Source: Flavobacterium segetis (GTDB taxonomy: Bacteria > Bacteroidota > Bacteroidia > Flavobacteriales > Flavobacteriaceae). Taken from it: a stretch of DNA of 64,000 bases. Where the stretch lies: the NCBI RefSeq assembly GCF_900129575.1, contig NZ_FQWE01000003.1, positions 372,001 through 436,000 on the forward strand, written 5' to 3'. The translations under genes and the position numbers were made by a program. The notes beneath the pieces were generated by a model, which saw nothing but the letters and a program-made list of their open reading frames with translations, was not told where the DNA came from and made no database searches. Shown here in pieces: positions 17,244-25,845 of this stretch (the first letter of the stretch is position 1; each line of letters starts with the position of its first letter).

Positions 17244-18392
17244 TTATTTTTTGTGAATTAAACGGGTTAGTTTTATTGATAAATCAGTTAGTATAATTTT
17301 AGCATTTCCGTTGCGTTCAATATGGTACATTGCATCAGAGAGTTCTTTAAAAATGGCATTAATATTATTTCCGTTGACAAATGGTGCAAAATTTTCTAAT
17401 TTAAATTTCTCGACTTGCGGTTCCATGTAAACTAGAGATGGTATTTGATAATTCAGTAACAAAGCTTGGCGAAACATATCAATACAAAAGGTTAAAAACT
17501 TTTTTTGAGTTTCTCTTCCTAAACCAGCAATATGGTCACTCCACTGAATTAAATCTTGAATTGCGGCCGCATTACCTTTAGCCCTAAAAGCGGCACGAAC
17601 CCAATCTACAAACCATTTTTCAAAAAAAGTAGTTTCACTATCAGGAAGTAATAATTGTAACGCTTTATTATAGTTTCCTTGTGATTGATGTGCAATTTTT
17701 GCTGCAGTTTTAGAATCGGTGTTTAAATTAGAAATCAGGGCATCTGCTATAGTTTTTTCGGGTAAACCGTTAAAGTGTAGAACTTGGCAACGCGAACGAA
17801 TCGTTTGTATGATATCCTCTTCGTTATCAGACAATAAAATAAAAACAGTTTTATCAGTGGGCTCTTCTAATATTTTTAAAAGCTTATTAGAGGCTGCAAT
17901 GTTCAACTTATCAGCCATCCAAATAATCATTACTTTATAACCTCCTTCAAAGGATTTTAGAGCAAGTAGTTTTAATATTTCTTGAGCATCATCAACTCTT
18001 ATTTCGCCTTGTTTATTTTTTACACCCAAAATTTGATACCAATCAAACAAACTGCCATAAGGATTATGGTCTAAAAATTCGCGCCATTCCGTTATAAAAT
18101 CAATACTTTTTGGTTTTGTTTTCACATCTTCGGTACTGACAGTTGGATAAATAAAATGCAAATCAGGATGAGAAGTTTTTTGAAATTTTAGATTGCAGGC
18201 GTGATTTGATCCTTTATTTTCAGCATTTTGATTGCTACAAATTAAATATTGGGCGTAAGCAATAGCCATTGCTAAGGTACCACTTCCTTCTGGACCAATA
18301 AATAATTGAGCATGCGGAATTCTGCCTACATCAGCACTTTTTGTCAAATGACTTTTTATGTGTTCTTGCCCTAATATTTCTGAAAATAACAT
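17244..18392 (-). CDS. holB: DNA polymerase III delta-prime subunit
   Basis: The 382-residue clamp-loader component has the N-terminal AAA+ fold FSEILGQEHIKSHLTKSADV then RIPHAQLFIGPEGSG. Later motifs are MADKLNIAASNKLLKILEEP and the sensor-like IRSRCQVLHF. The Walker A position reads GPEGSGT with no lysine, in keeping with delta-prime being a structural subunit that does not hydrolyse ATP. The usual zinc-binding cysteines are not obvious: two cysteines lie in the CSNQN and ACNLK segment. The promoter sits almost directly on the start codon. It leads a short operon with the DoxX-like and thioesterase genes. Confidence 0.88.
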   Translation of the reverse strand: MLFSEILGQEHIKSHLTKSADVGRIPHAQLFIGPEGSGTLAMAIAYAQYLICSNQNAENKGSNHACNLKFQKTSHPDLHFIYPTVSTEDVKTKPKSIDFITEWREFLDHNPYGSLFDWYQILGVKNKQGEIRVDDAQEILKLLALKSFEGGYKVMIIWMADKLNIAASNKLLKILEEPTDKTVFILLSDNEEDIIQTIRSRCQVLHFNGLPEKTIADALISNLNTDSKTAAKIAHQSQGNYNKALQLLLPDSETTFFEKWFVDWVRAAFRAKGNAAAIQDLIQWSDHIAGLGRETQKKFLTFCIDMFRQALLLNYQIPSLVYMEPQVEKFKLENFAPFVNGNNINAIFKELSDAMYHIERNGNAKIILTDLSIKLTRLIHKK

Positions 18393-18396
18393 GCCG

Positions 18397-18404
18397 CAAA
18401 GATA
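18397..18404 (-). promoter_or_regulatory. Promoter -7 element of holB, nearly leaderless
   Basis: Minus strand TATCTTTG ends only four bases before the ATG at 18392. This is the third case in this window with so short a leader. Confidence 0.45.
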
Positions 18405-18858
18405 GTAGAAAATGGTTTAGTCCGTAGTTTTTTAAAATCGTTCATTTGGTTTATTTTATTTATTTTTTAGAATTAAAAAACCAACTTTAATAAAATTTCG
18501 TAAGTAGATTATATTGTCAATTTAAATATTTTGCGTCGTTTTCTAAGTAATATTTTACAATTCAATAAATTATAAAACATTTTTATTTTTATAAATCTTG
18601 ATTTTTAATAAGACTTTTACGCTTTTTTTTGTGCTAATTAATTTTTATTACAATTATAAATACAGAATATAATTTTTAAATATTGTTCTATTTATTATGT
18701 ATAATTGTTTATAAATCAATATTTTAAGTCTAATAATCTTATATATTTTTTTTTATAAAAAAAAGTTAAAAAGTCGTTGTAGCGTATAATTAATCGGTGT
18801 TTAGTATCATTTCATTTAAATTGTAATACTTTTATTTATTAACAATTGTTGATAAAAT
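18405..18858. other. Very AT-rich divergent spacer upstream of the gliding operon
   Basis: About 450 bp with no open frame of note, rich in A and T runs. It holds the holB promoter at one end and the gliding-operon promoter at the other. The length and base composition would suit regulator binding or a long 5' control region, but no operator is recognisable. Confidence 0.5.
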
Positions 18859-18888
18859 TTGTAAATTAATATTAAATAATTACTTTTG
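18859..18888 (+). promoter_or_regulatory. Promoter of the gliding (spr) operon
   Basis: TTG (18859-18861), 19 nt, then TACTTTTG (18881-18888) is an excellent match to the Bacteroidota promoter. The leader to the first ATG at 18922 would be about 28 nt. Confidence 0.7.
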
Positions 18889-18921
18889 TTTGCATGATAC
18901 CAACTTACTACATCTAAAAAT

Positions 18922-19362
18922 ATGAAAACTAAAATTATCTTTTTAACTTTATTTATGCTTACCGCTAGCTTTGCTTTTTCACAAAACAAAAATACCCCAA
19001 GGTCTATTATAAGCTCTGGCGCTGCAATTAAAAAATACCATGAATTGGAGGAATTGAAGCGAATGCAAAAAGGAGAACTTCTAGATTTGTATGTTGAAAG
19101 AATACAGGTTTTGGTTAAAACGCTTCCCTACATTGCACTAGCAACTAAACCAGGAATTACAATAGCTGATTTAGGAATTCCTTACAACTCAGAAAACAAA
19201 AAAACAATGGAAGATCAAGCAGATGCAACTGCTAGTTTTTTAGATACTACAGTAAACTTTCAAAGAAAAATGGTTCCTTACTCTGATAAAGATAATTTAA
19301 TATCTGCTATTTTATTTTATGAAAATACAATGAGAGCATTACATGAATTTTCTTCGCTGTAA
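18922..19362 (+). CDS. Small secreted protein, first gene of the gliding operon
   Basis: The product has 146 residues with a Sec signal peptide (MKTKIIFLTLFMLTASFAFS, cleavage near SFAFSQ-N). The mature part is helical and has no domain I know; KYHELEELKRMQKGELLDLY is a likely amphipathic helix. No T9SS C-terminal domain is present. It is 60 bp upstream of the next gene and shares the single promoter seen for this operon. In F. johnsoniae sprB lies in a seven-gene operon with uncharacterised upstream genes, and this would correspond to one of them. Its function is unknown. Confidence 0.75.
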   Translation: MKTKIIFLTLFMLTASFAFSQNKNTPRSIISSGAAIKKYHELEELKRMQKGELLDLYVERIQVLVKTLPYIALATKPGITIADLGIPYNSENKKTMEDQADATASFLDTTVNFQRKMVPYSDKDNLISAILFYENTMRALHEFSSL

Positions 19363-19421
19363 TCATTTATATTGTATTGCTTTTTTGTTCCCAAACAGTT
19401 TTTAACTTAACCCCATAATTT

Positions 19422-20708
19422 ATGAAAATTTTCACCCAAATTATAGCATTATCTCTTTTAGTAAGTTATAGTGCCGTTGCTCAGCAAGAAAAGGGAATAA
19501 CAGGTTTAAACAATTGGTTAAATAATTGGACAGAATTTAAAGCCAATAAAGTAGAATATGCTGAAGCTAATCAAATTTTAGCGGGGAATATATCTGCTAA
19601 TACTAAATTGTCTAAGAGAAATATTTATCAACTTCAAGGAAATGTCTATGTAACCAATAATGCTGTTCTAACTATTGAGCCAGGAACTGTAATAATTGGT
19701 GATTTTGATTCAAAAGGCACACTTATTATCACGAAAGGTGCTTCACTTATAGCTGATGGTCTTGAGACTGATCCTATCGTTTTTACATCTAATAGAGGTT
19801 TAAGAAAAGCGGGAGATTGGGGAGGTATAATTATGTTAGGTGATGCTCCAATAAATAAATATGGTGGAGTTTCTTCATTGAGCTATGATTTAAATCCTGC
19901 TTTTACCTCATTTGGTGGGACTAATCCAAGTCACAATGGTGGAATTCTACGGTTCGTTAGAATTGAATTTGCGGGTGCAAAAACGACAAATAGTGCTGAA
20001 AAATTTAATTCTCTTTTGTTAGGAGGAGTTGGTAATAAAACGATCTTAGAAAATATTATGATTAGTTTTTCTGGCGGTGATTCTTTTGAAGTTCATGGTG
20101 GGGAAGTTAATCTTAATCAATTGGTTTCTTTTAAATCAAGTAACAGCGATTTCAAATTTAATTATGGAGCGCAATGTAATATCAATAATTCGCTTGCAGT
20201 GAGATCACCTTTTTTATCAAGTAAATTTGGGTCAAGATGCTTAGATGTTGCATCTTACACAAAAAAAGAGGAAGTTGATTTTACAAAAAAGCAAACCTTA
20301 GTTATTGCAACAAATTTAACACTAGTGAACAGCAGTGAAAATATAAATGCTGACATTGAATCTGGTTTAATCAAAGAAGCAATTTATGTAGCCGAAAATT
20401 CTTCCTTGCAATGTAAGAGAACTGTTGTTTCAGGATTCAACCCTGCAGTTATTTTTGACAATAAAATTGAAGTTAACGATGAAAACTTAAAAAAACTAAA
20501 GTTTGAAGCAATGTACTTCAATAATTGTAAGGGTAATTTATTTACTGAAGACAATATTAATAATGAAGACTTAGAAAGTTGGTATGGTCAAAGTGCATTT
20601 TACAACGTTTATTCTAAAGGTAACAACTCTGAGACTTTTATAGACTTTTCAAATGATAGAAGACCAGACTTTAGATTACAATTATCTAAAATTACAGCGG
20701 CTAAATAA
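19422..20708 (+). CDS. Exported beta-helix-like protein in the gliding operon
   Basis: The product has 428 residues with a signal peptide ending near AVAQQ. The region from about residue 80 (GNVYVTNNAVLTIEPGTVII then GTLIITKGASLIADG) has the regular short-strand pattern of right-handed beta-helix proteins common in Bacteroidota exoproteins. The end (DFRLQLSKITAAK) is not a T9SS sorting domain, so it is probably periplasmic or an outer-membrane-associated protein. It lies between the first small gene and sprC on the same strand. A structural role in adhesin assembly is possible but not shown. Confidence 0.75.
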   Translation: MKIFTQIIALSLLVSYSAVAQQEKGITGLNNWLNNWTEFKANKVEYAEANQILAGNISANTKLSKRNIYQLQGNVYVTNNAVLTIEPGTVIIGDFDSKGTLIITKGASLIADGLETDPIVFTSNRGLRKAGDWGGIIMLGDAPINKYGGVSSLSYDLNPAFTSFGGTNPSHNGGILRFVRIEFAGAKTTNSAEKFNSLLLGGVGNKTILENIMISFSGGDSFEVHGGEVNLNQLVSFKSSNSDFKFNYGAQCNINNSLAVRSPFLSSKFGSRCLDVASYTKKEEVDFTKKQTLVIATNLTLVNSSENINADIESGLIKEAIYVAENSSLQCKRTVVSGFNPAVIFDNKIEVNDENLKKLKFEAMYFNNCKGNLFTEDNINNEDLESWYGQSAFYNVYSKGNNSETFIDFSNDRRPDFRLQLSKITAAK

Positions 20709-20762
20709 AATTTTGTAACCAAAAATTTAATGGAATTGTTTGTAAAATACATCAAATAATCA

Positions 20763-22214
20763 ATGAAATTTAGTCCAATCACAATTTTTAATAGAGGCAT
20801 ATTGTTTTGTATATTGCTAGTTTTACCTGCAATCACTTTTGTGCGTGCTCAAGTCGCTATCAATAAACCCGCTCTCGGTTTTACTCAGTTGTGTGCTAAT
20901 CCAGATTTCAACACCTTTGAAATTAATTTTTCATTTAGTCCGGCAGGCTCATTGGATTCTTCCAATAAGTTCGTTATCGAAATGTCCGATCCATCGGGAA
21001 ATTTTGTGACGCCAATTGTACTTAATTTTACTGAGAAAACAGCAGTGTCGACTCCAACATCTAGAACACTTATCTTTTCAGTTCCCACTACAACTGGTGG
21101 TGAAAACTATAAACTTAGAGTAAAAACAACTGCTCCCGCAGCAGTAAGTCCCGTTTCAAATTCATTTGCTGCTTATTATAAAATTCAAGATTCCCAGTTT
21201 TCAATCAATAATTTTAAAGCAACCGCTACTTATTGTACAGGAGGTTCATATCTACTTACAATAGATAATCCAGGAACAGGAACAAATGATTCTCCGTTAA
21301 AATATCCTTCACTAACCTATAAATGGTTTAAAGAACCAAGTTTAAGTCCTATTGCTAATACGCCTACTTTAACGGTTACTTCTCCTGGACGTTATTACGT
21401 AGAAACTAATTACGGTACTTGTACATCTGATTCATACTCCAATAGAGTTACTGTAGGTGAATCATCTGGACTTTCGGCTACCATAACTTCAAGTAAAGGG
21501 AATTTATTTTGTGCTGCTGATGGACCTACTACATTAAGCACACAGGCAGCTAATTCCTATCAATGGTTTAAAAACAGTACCTTAATTGTAGGAGCAACGA
21601 GCCAACAATATCAAGCAACTGACGAAGGTCAATATTCAGTAAAAGTAGATTATGGAGGCTGCAGCTCAACAGCGGTTATTCAAATAGACACTGTTCGTTT
21701 CAATAGTTCGTTAAATGTAGACAGTAGTACTACAATTAATGAGGGTGAAAGCAAATCTATTTTAGTAACTACTGATGCGGTCAGTCCCACATTTAATTGG
21801 TACTTAAATAATAACATAATTGCAAGCGCTGTTTCAAATACTTTAATTGTAACTGATAAAGGATTATATTCTGTAATTATTACACAATCTACAGCTTGTG
21901 CTTCGACAAAAAAATTAGATTTTGAAATCAAGTTTTCATCTGATCCTAACGTTACTTTGATACCAAATCTTATTAGTCCAAATAATGATGGTGTAAATGA
22001 TACTTGGATCTTGCCTCAGCAATATGGAAATGGAACAAACACACAAATAACAATACTGAATTCTAGGGGTGAGGTAGCTTTACAAACTACTAATTATCAA
22101 AACAACTGGCCAGAAAACGAAATTGATTTTAGTTCCATAAATCCCATTTATTATTATGTTATCACTACTCAGGATAATAAAATCAAAAAAGGCTCAATAA
22201 CTGTAGTTAAGTAA
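20763..22214 (+). CDS. sprC: Gliding motility protein SprC-like, T9SS type B cargo
   Basis: The product has 483 residues. A signal peptide (residues 1-30, ending FVRAQ) is followed by Ig/PKD-like repeats with paired cysteines, e.g. CAADGPTTLSTQAANSYQWF and the related CTGGSYLLTI. A C-terminal type B sorting domain follows: LIPNLISPNNDGVNDTWILP, then ILNSRGEVALQTTNY and INPIYYYVITTQDNKIKKGS. Such domains direct proteins through the T9SS to the cell surface. It is immediately followed by the sprD-like gene with 1 bp between stop and start. The symbol is assigned from position next to sprD, sprB and sprF as in F. johnsoniae. Confidence 0.8.
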   Translation: MKFSPITIFNRGILFCILLVLPAITFVRAQVAINKPALGFTQLCANPDFNTFEINFSFSPAGSLDSSNKFVIEMSDPSGNFVTPIVLNFTEKTAVSTPTSRTLIFSVPTTTGGENYKLRVKTTAPAAVSPVSNSFAAYYKIQDSQFSINNFKATATYCTGGSYLLTIDNPGTGTNDSPLKYPSLTYKWFKEPSLSPIANTPTLTVTSPGRYYVETNYGTCTSDSYSNRVTVGESSGLSATITSSKGNLFCAADGPTTLSTQAANSYQWFKNSTLIVGATSQQYQATDEGQYSVKVDYGGCSSTAVIQIDTVRFNSSLNVDSSTTINEGESKSILVTTDAVSPTFNWYLNNNIIASAVSNTLIVTDKGLYSVIITQSTACASTKKLDFEIKFSSDPNVTLIPNLISPNNDGVNDTWILPQQYGNGTNTQITILNSRGEVALQTTNYQNNWPENEIDFSSINPIYYYVITTQDNKIKKGSITVVK

Positions 22215-22215
22215 A

Positions 22216-25200
22216 ATGAAAAATAGGTATTTAAGTATTTTGTTTTTTCTGTGTTTACTGCAGTCGCTACATTCTCAGGAAGGTGGCGTGGCTTCTTACA
22301 ATATTCCGGTTAGAAATTCTCTAAAGTTTAATAAGTTTATAATAAATCCTGCTTTTAGTTTTGCAAGGGAGCAAAATTCCTATGTTACTGTATTCAACAA
22401 GCGAGAGTGGGTCCAATTTGATGATGCTCCTCAAACTTATTTAGTAAGTTACTCAGGTCGATTTAGGGAAAGTCAAGGTATTTCACTAGGATTGTTCCAG
22501 CAGAATTACGGCGTGCTCACCACCTTTGGCGGAATCGCAAATTTCGCCCAAAATGTTTATTTAAGTCAAGATAGTAACTTGACTTTTGGCGTTAATTTAG
22601 GTTTCTATAAAAGCGGAATTAATATTGGTAAGGTTGTTACAAATTCTGCTGATCCATCCTTAGAACTAATTCCTTCTAATTCTCTGGTGACATTAAGTCC
22701 CGGGATAAATTATGGTAATACATTTTTCGATTTTGGTTTAGCATTTAAGAATGCAGTTTTATACAATTTGCAAACTTCCCAAATGGTACAAAATGATCCA
22801 GAGAGAAGTATTCAAGCCCATATTATGTACACTGGTTTTGTTGATACTAATGGTTTTTTTGATAAAAGCAAGTTTTCAGGTTTAGTAAGGGCTGAAAGTA
22901 AGAAAGATAAAACTGTTATTTCAGGATTAATGATGTTTGCTATCCCGAGAGGAGTTTGGGCTCAGGCAGGCTATAATAGTTTTAATGGTGTTTCTGCTGG
23001 TGTAGGATTAAATTTAACATCGCGATTAGCAATAGAATACAATTACGAAAAAGCTTTAGGTAAATTTACGCAGTTTGGTCCATCTCATGAAATTGTTTTA
23101 GCTTATAAATTTAAAGGGAAGTATAGCGATGATGATGAAGAGGAAGGCGCTATAATTTCACCTTCTGAGACAAGAAGAGTTGCTCCTGTAAAAACATTAG
23201 ATAAAGCTACTGTAAAAATTGATGATGATATCCAAAAAGCAAATGAACTGAAACGTGCTAATGCTAAATTATTACTACAAGAAAATAGATTAAAAAGTGA
23301 AAAATTACTAGCCGATGCTGCTGCAAAAACTAAAGCTACTGCTGAGGCTAATGAAAAAATTAAATTAGATAATGCCGCTACAGCAAAAGCAAAACTAGAT
23401 GAAAATAGAATGCGACGTGAAAAAGCACTTGCTGATGCTGCTGCTAAAGCAAAAGCCGCTGCAGATGCTAAATCTAAAAGTATCAAGGAAATCCCTAATC
23501 AAAGCAAAGATGCAACAGCTGCGAAAAATAAAGCGGATGCTGACGCAAAAGCAAAACTAGTTTTAGAAAATAAATTAAAAGCGGATGCTTTAGCTAAAAG
23601 CGTTACTGATGCCCAAAATAAAGCAATTGCAGATGCTAAAAAATTAGCGGCAGATGCTAAGGCGAAGGCCGATGCACAAGCAAAATTAGCTTTAGAAAAT
23701 AAATTAAAAGCCGATGCTAAAGCTAAATTAGAGGCTGATGCAAGATCAAAAGCAATTGCTGATGCTGAAAAACTAGCTGCAGACGAGAAAGCAAGATCCA
23801 TTGCCGCAGCTTCAAAACAGGCAGCTGATGAGAAAGCAAAAGCCGACGCTAAAGCTAAATTAGAGGCTGATGCAAAATCAAAAGCAATTGCTGATGCTGA
23901 AAAACTAGCTGCAGACGAGAAAGCAAGATCCATTGCCGCAGCTTCAAAACTGGCAGCTGATGAGAAAGCAAGAGCCGATGCCAAAGCTAAATTAGAGGCT
24001 GATGCAAAATCAAAAGCAACTGCTGATGCTGAAAAACTAGCCGCAGACGAGAAAGCAAGAGCCGACGCTAAAGCTAAATTAGAGGCTGATGCAAAATCAA
24101 AAGCAATTGCTGATGCTGAAAAACTAGCTGCAGATGAGAAAGCAAAAGCGGATGCTCAGGCAAAAAGCGATGCCGATGCTAAAACTAGAGCTGCATTAGA
24201 AGAAGTGCGAGTAGCAGCTGATGCTAAAACAAAAGCCGAGGCACAAGCAAAACTTGAAGCTGATGCTAAAGCAAAATCAATAGCTGAATCCGCAAGGTTA
24301 ATTGCAGACGCAAAAGCAAAAGCCGAAGCCCAGGCAAAACTCGAAGCAGATGCGAAAGCAAGAGAAGCGGCTGAATCAGCTAGGTTAATTGCAGCGGCGA
24401 AAGCGAAAGCAGAAGCTCAAGAACAATTAATTGCAGCTGCCAAAGCTAAATCAATAGCCGATGCTGCCAAATCAGCTTCTGATGCTAAAGCAAAAGCGGA
24501 TGCGCAGGCAAAAGCGGATGCTGATGCTAAAGCAAAATCAATCGCCGATGCTGCAAAAATAGCAGCCGATGCCAAAGCAAAAGCTGACGCACAAGCGAAA
24601 TTAGATGCAGATGCTAAGGCAAAATCAATAGCTGACTTAAAAGCGAAAGCGGATGCACAAGCAAAATTAGAGGCAGAAGCAAGAGCTAAAGCAGAGGCAG
24701 AAGCTACAAGAATAGCAACTGATTTACAATCGAAAGCGGATGCACAAGCAAAATTAGATGCTGAAGCAAGAGCTAAAGCAGAGGCAGAAACTAAAAGATT
24801 GGCGGCAGATTCACAACCTAAAGATGCCAATGCTAAATCAATGGACAATATTGCAGAAACAATTGATAACTCTAATAAAACGCAAATACAATTATTAGCG
24901 CAACTGAATGAAAAAGTAAAACAAAAAGAAAATGAATTACAACAGTTAAAAACAGAAAACGATTTAAGCGATCAAGGAATAACCAGCGCTCCTAAGGAAT
25001 TTAAAAGTGTATCTGCCGAAAATGCTGCTCTCGAATCACTAAAATTAGAGATTGCATCTGTTAACACAAAACAAAATCAGTTGTTAAATAATTTTAAGAA
25101 TTTGTATGACGAACGTATAAAAAAAGTGTCTAATAAAAATGATGCACTCACATTAAGTTATTTAAAAACTATAGATTTATTAAAAGCAGAACAAGCTAAA

Positions 25201-25689
25201 GCAGAACTCTCAAATAGTAATTTAATCAAATCGTTAGAGAAAATTAGTGTAGAAACTGAAATAGAGAAGAAACGTAGAATTAAACGTGCAAACTTTGTGA
25301 ACGAGGACAGTAAATATGCAACTGATCAGGAGACATTAAAAAGGATAAAAGCAACTACAGCAGTAAGTTCTGTTAAACCAAACCCTAATGATTTTGATTA
25401 TGGTTCGGAACAATCCAATTTGCAAATTATCAAAAACGTCAAGAATGTAGAAACGGGCTATTATGTAGTTCTTGCCGTACACGCAGATGTACAAAAAAGA
25501 GACACTTTTGTCACTAAAACGGTAGCGGCCGGTGAATCAAATATTGATTTCTTCTACGATGTTAAATCAACTAATTATTTTATATACACTAATCGATTTG
25601 ACAATATACAAGAAGCAACAAGAGTGTTAGAATCAAAAGGAAATAAGCCATACAATGGAAAAATGGTAATTGTGCGCGTGGAAAATTAG
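22216..25689 (+). CDS. sprD: Gliding motility protein SprD-like, PorP/SprF N-terminus with long Ala/Lys/Asp repeat region
   Basis: The product has 1157 residues. A signal peptide (ends LHSQE) and a PorP/SprF-like beta-barrel (about residues 25-300; FNKFIINPAFSFAREQNSY and GGIANFAQNVYLSQDSN are family-like) are followed by roughly 540 residues of Ala/Lys/Asp/Glu-rich heptad-like repeats (about 335-875), resembling TolA helices. A further coiled coil comes next (QLNEKVKQKENELQQLKTEN), and the C-terminal domain (about 1060-1157) ends IYTNRFDNIQEATRVLESKG, SPOR-like in pattern. The protein could link an outer-membrane barrel to the periplasm or cell wall. It starts 1 bp after sprC; the stop codon is the first arm of a perfect hairpin. 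Confidence 0.8.
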   Translation: MKNRYLSILFFLCLLQSLHSQEGGVASYNIPVRNSLKFNKFIINPAFSFAREQNSYVTVFNKREWVQFDDAPQTYLVSYSGRFRESQGISLGLFQQNYGVLTTFGGIANFAQNVYLSQDSNLTFGVNLGFYKSGINIGKVVTNSADPSLELIPSNSLVTLSPGINYGNTFFDFGLAFKNAVLYNLQTSQMVQNDPERSIQAHIMYTGFVDTNGFFDKSKFSGLVRAESKKDKTVISGLMMFAIPRGVWAQAGYNSFNGVSAGVGLNLTSRLAIEYNYEKALGKFTQFGPSHEIVLAYKFKGKYSDDDEEEGAIISPSETRRVAPVKTLDKATVKIDDDIQKANELKRANAKLLLQENRLKSEKLLADAAAKTKATAEANEKIKLDNAATAKAKLDENRMRREKALADAAAKAKAAADAKSKSIKEIPNQSKDATAAKNKADADAKAKLVLENKLKADALAKSVTDAQNKAIADAKKLAADAKAKADAQAKLALENKLKADAKAKLEADARSKAIADAEKLAADEKARSIAAASKQAADEKAKADAKAKLEADAKSKAIADAEKLAADEKARSIAAASKLAADEKARADAKAKLEADAKSKATADAEKLAADEKARADAKAKLEADAKSKAIADAEKLAADEKAKADAQAKSDADAKTRAALEEVRVAADAKTKAEAQAKLEADAKAKSIAESARLIADAKAKAEAQAKLEADAKAREAAESARLIAAAKAKAEAQEQLIAAAKAKSIADAAKSASDAKAKADAQAKADADAKAKSIADAAKIAADAKAKADAQAKLDADAKAKSIADLKAKADAQAKLEAEARAKAEAEATRIATDLQSKADAQAKLDAEARAKAEAETKRLAADSQPKDANAKSMDNIAETIDNSNKTQIQLLAQLNEKVKQKENELQQLKTENDLSDQGITSAPKEFKSVSAENAALESLKLEIASVNTKQNQLLNNFKNLYDERIKKVSNKNDALTLSYLKTIDLLKAEQAKAELSNSNLIKSLEKISVETEIEKKRRIKRANFVNEDSKYATDQETLKRIKATTAVSSVKPNPNDFDYGSEQSNLQIIKNVKNVETGYYVVLAVHADVQKRDTFVTKTVAAGESNIDFFYDVKSTNYFIYTNRFDNIQEATRVLESKGNKPYNGKMVIVRVEN
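23719..24160 (+). repeat. Near-identical internal DNA repeats of sprD (132, 132 and 87 bp units)
   Basis: The phrase AAAGCTAAATTAGAGGCTGA recurs at 23719, 23851, 23983 and 24070, with the sequence between largely identical. Units are 44, 44 and 29 codons, so length changes would keep frame. Confidence 0.85.
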
Positions 25690-25730
25690 CATCCATAGCA
25701 ATTTGATTGGGATCAAATTGCTATGGATGC
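25689..25730 (+). other. Perfect 19-bp hairpin between sprD and sprB
   Basis: GCATCCATAGCAATTTGAT (25689-25707) and its exact complement ATCAAATTGCTATGGATGC (25712-25730) enclose a TGGG loop. The first arm begins at the last base of the sprD stop codon. No T run follows, so it is not a normal terminator. Confidence 0.85.
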
Positions 25731-25845
25731 TACTATTAGAAAAAAATAGGTAATTTATTTTCCCATAGATAATCAAAAATTCGTAAATCACTTTTGTTTA
25801 TATACCCAAATAAACGAAAGTGAAAATTAAATACAAGACCCAAAC

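Noticed and set aside
17244..18392. Inactive or damaged holB because the Walker A lysine is missing
   Set aside because: Delta-prime subunits often lack ATPase residues; the rest of the protein is intact.
23103..24848. Long minus-strand open frames inside sprD
   Set aside because: They are shadows of the Ala/Lys/Asp-rich repeat codons; the plus-strand frame is continuous, has a signal peptide and fits the operon.
25689..25730. Transcription terminator between sprD and sprB
   Set aside because: The stem is perfect but no T run follows, and the operon continues into sprB and sprF.
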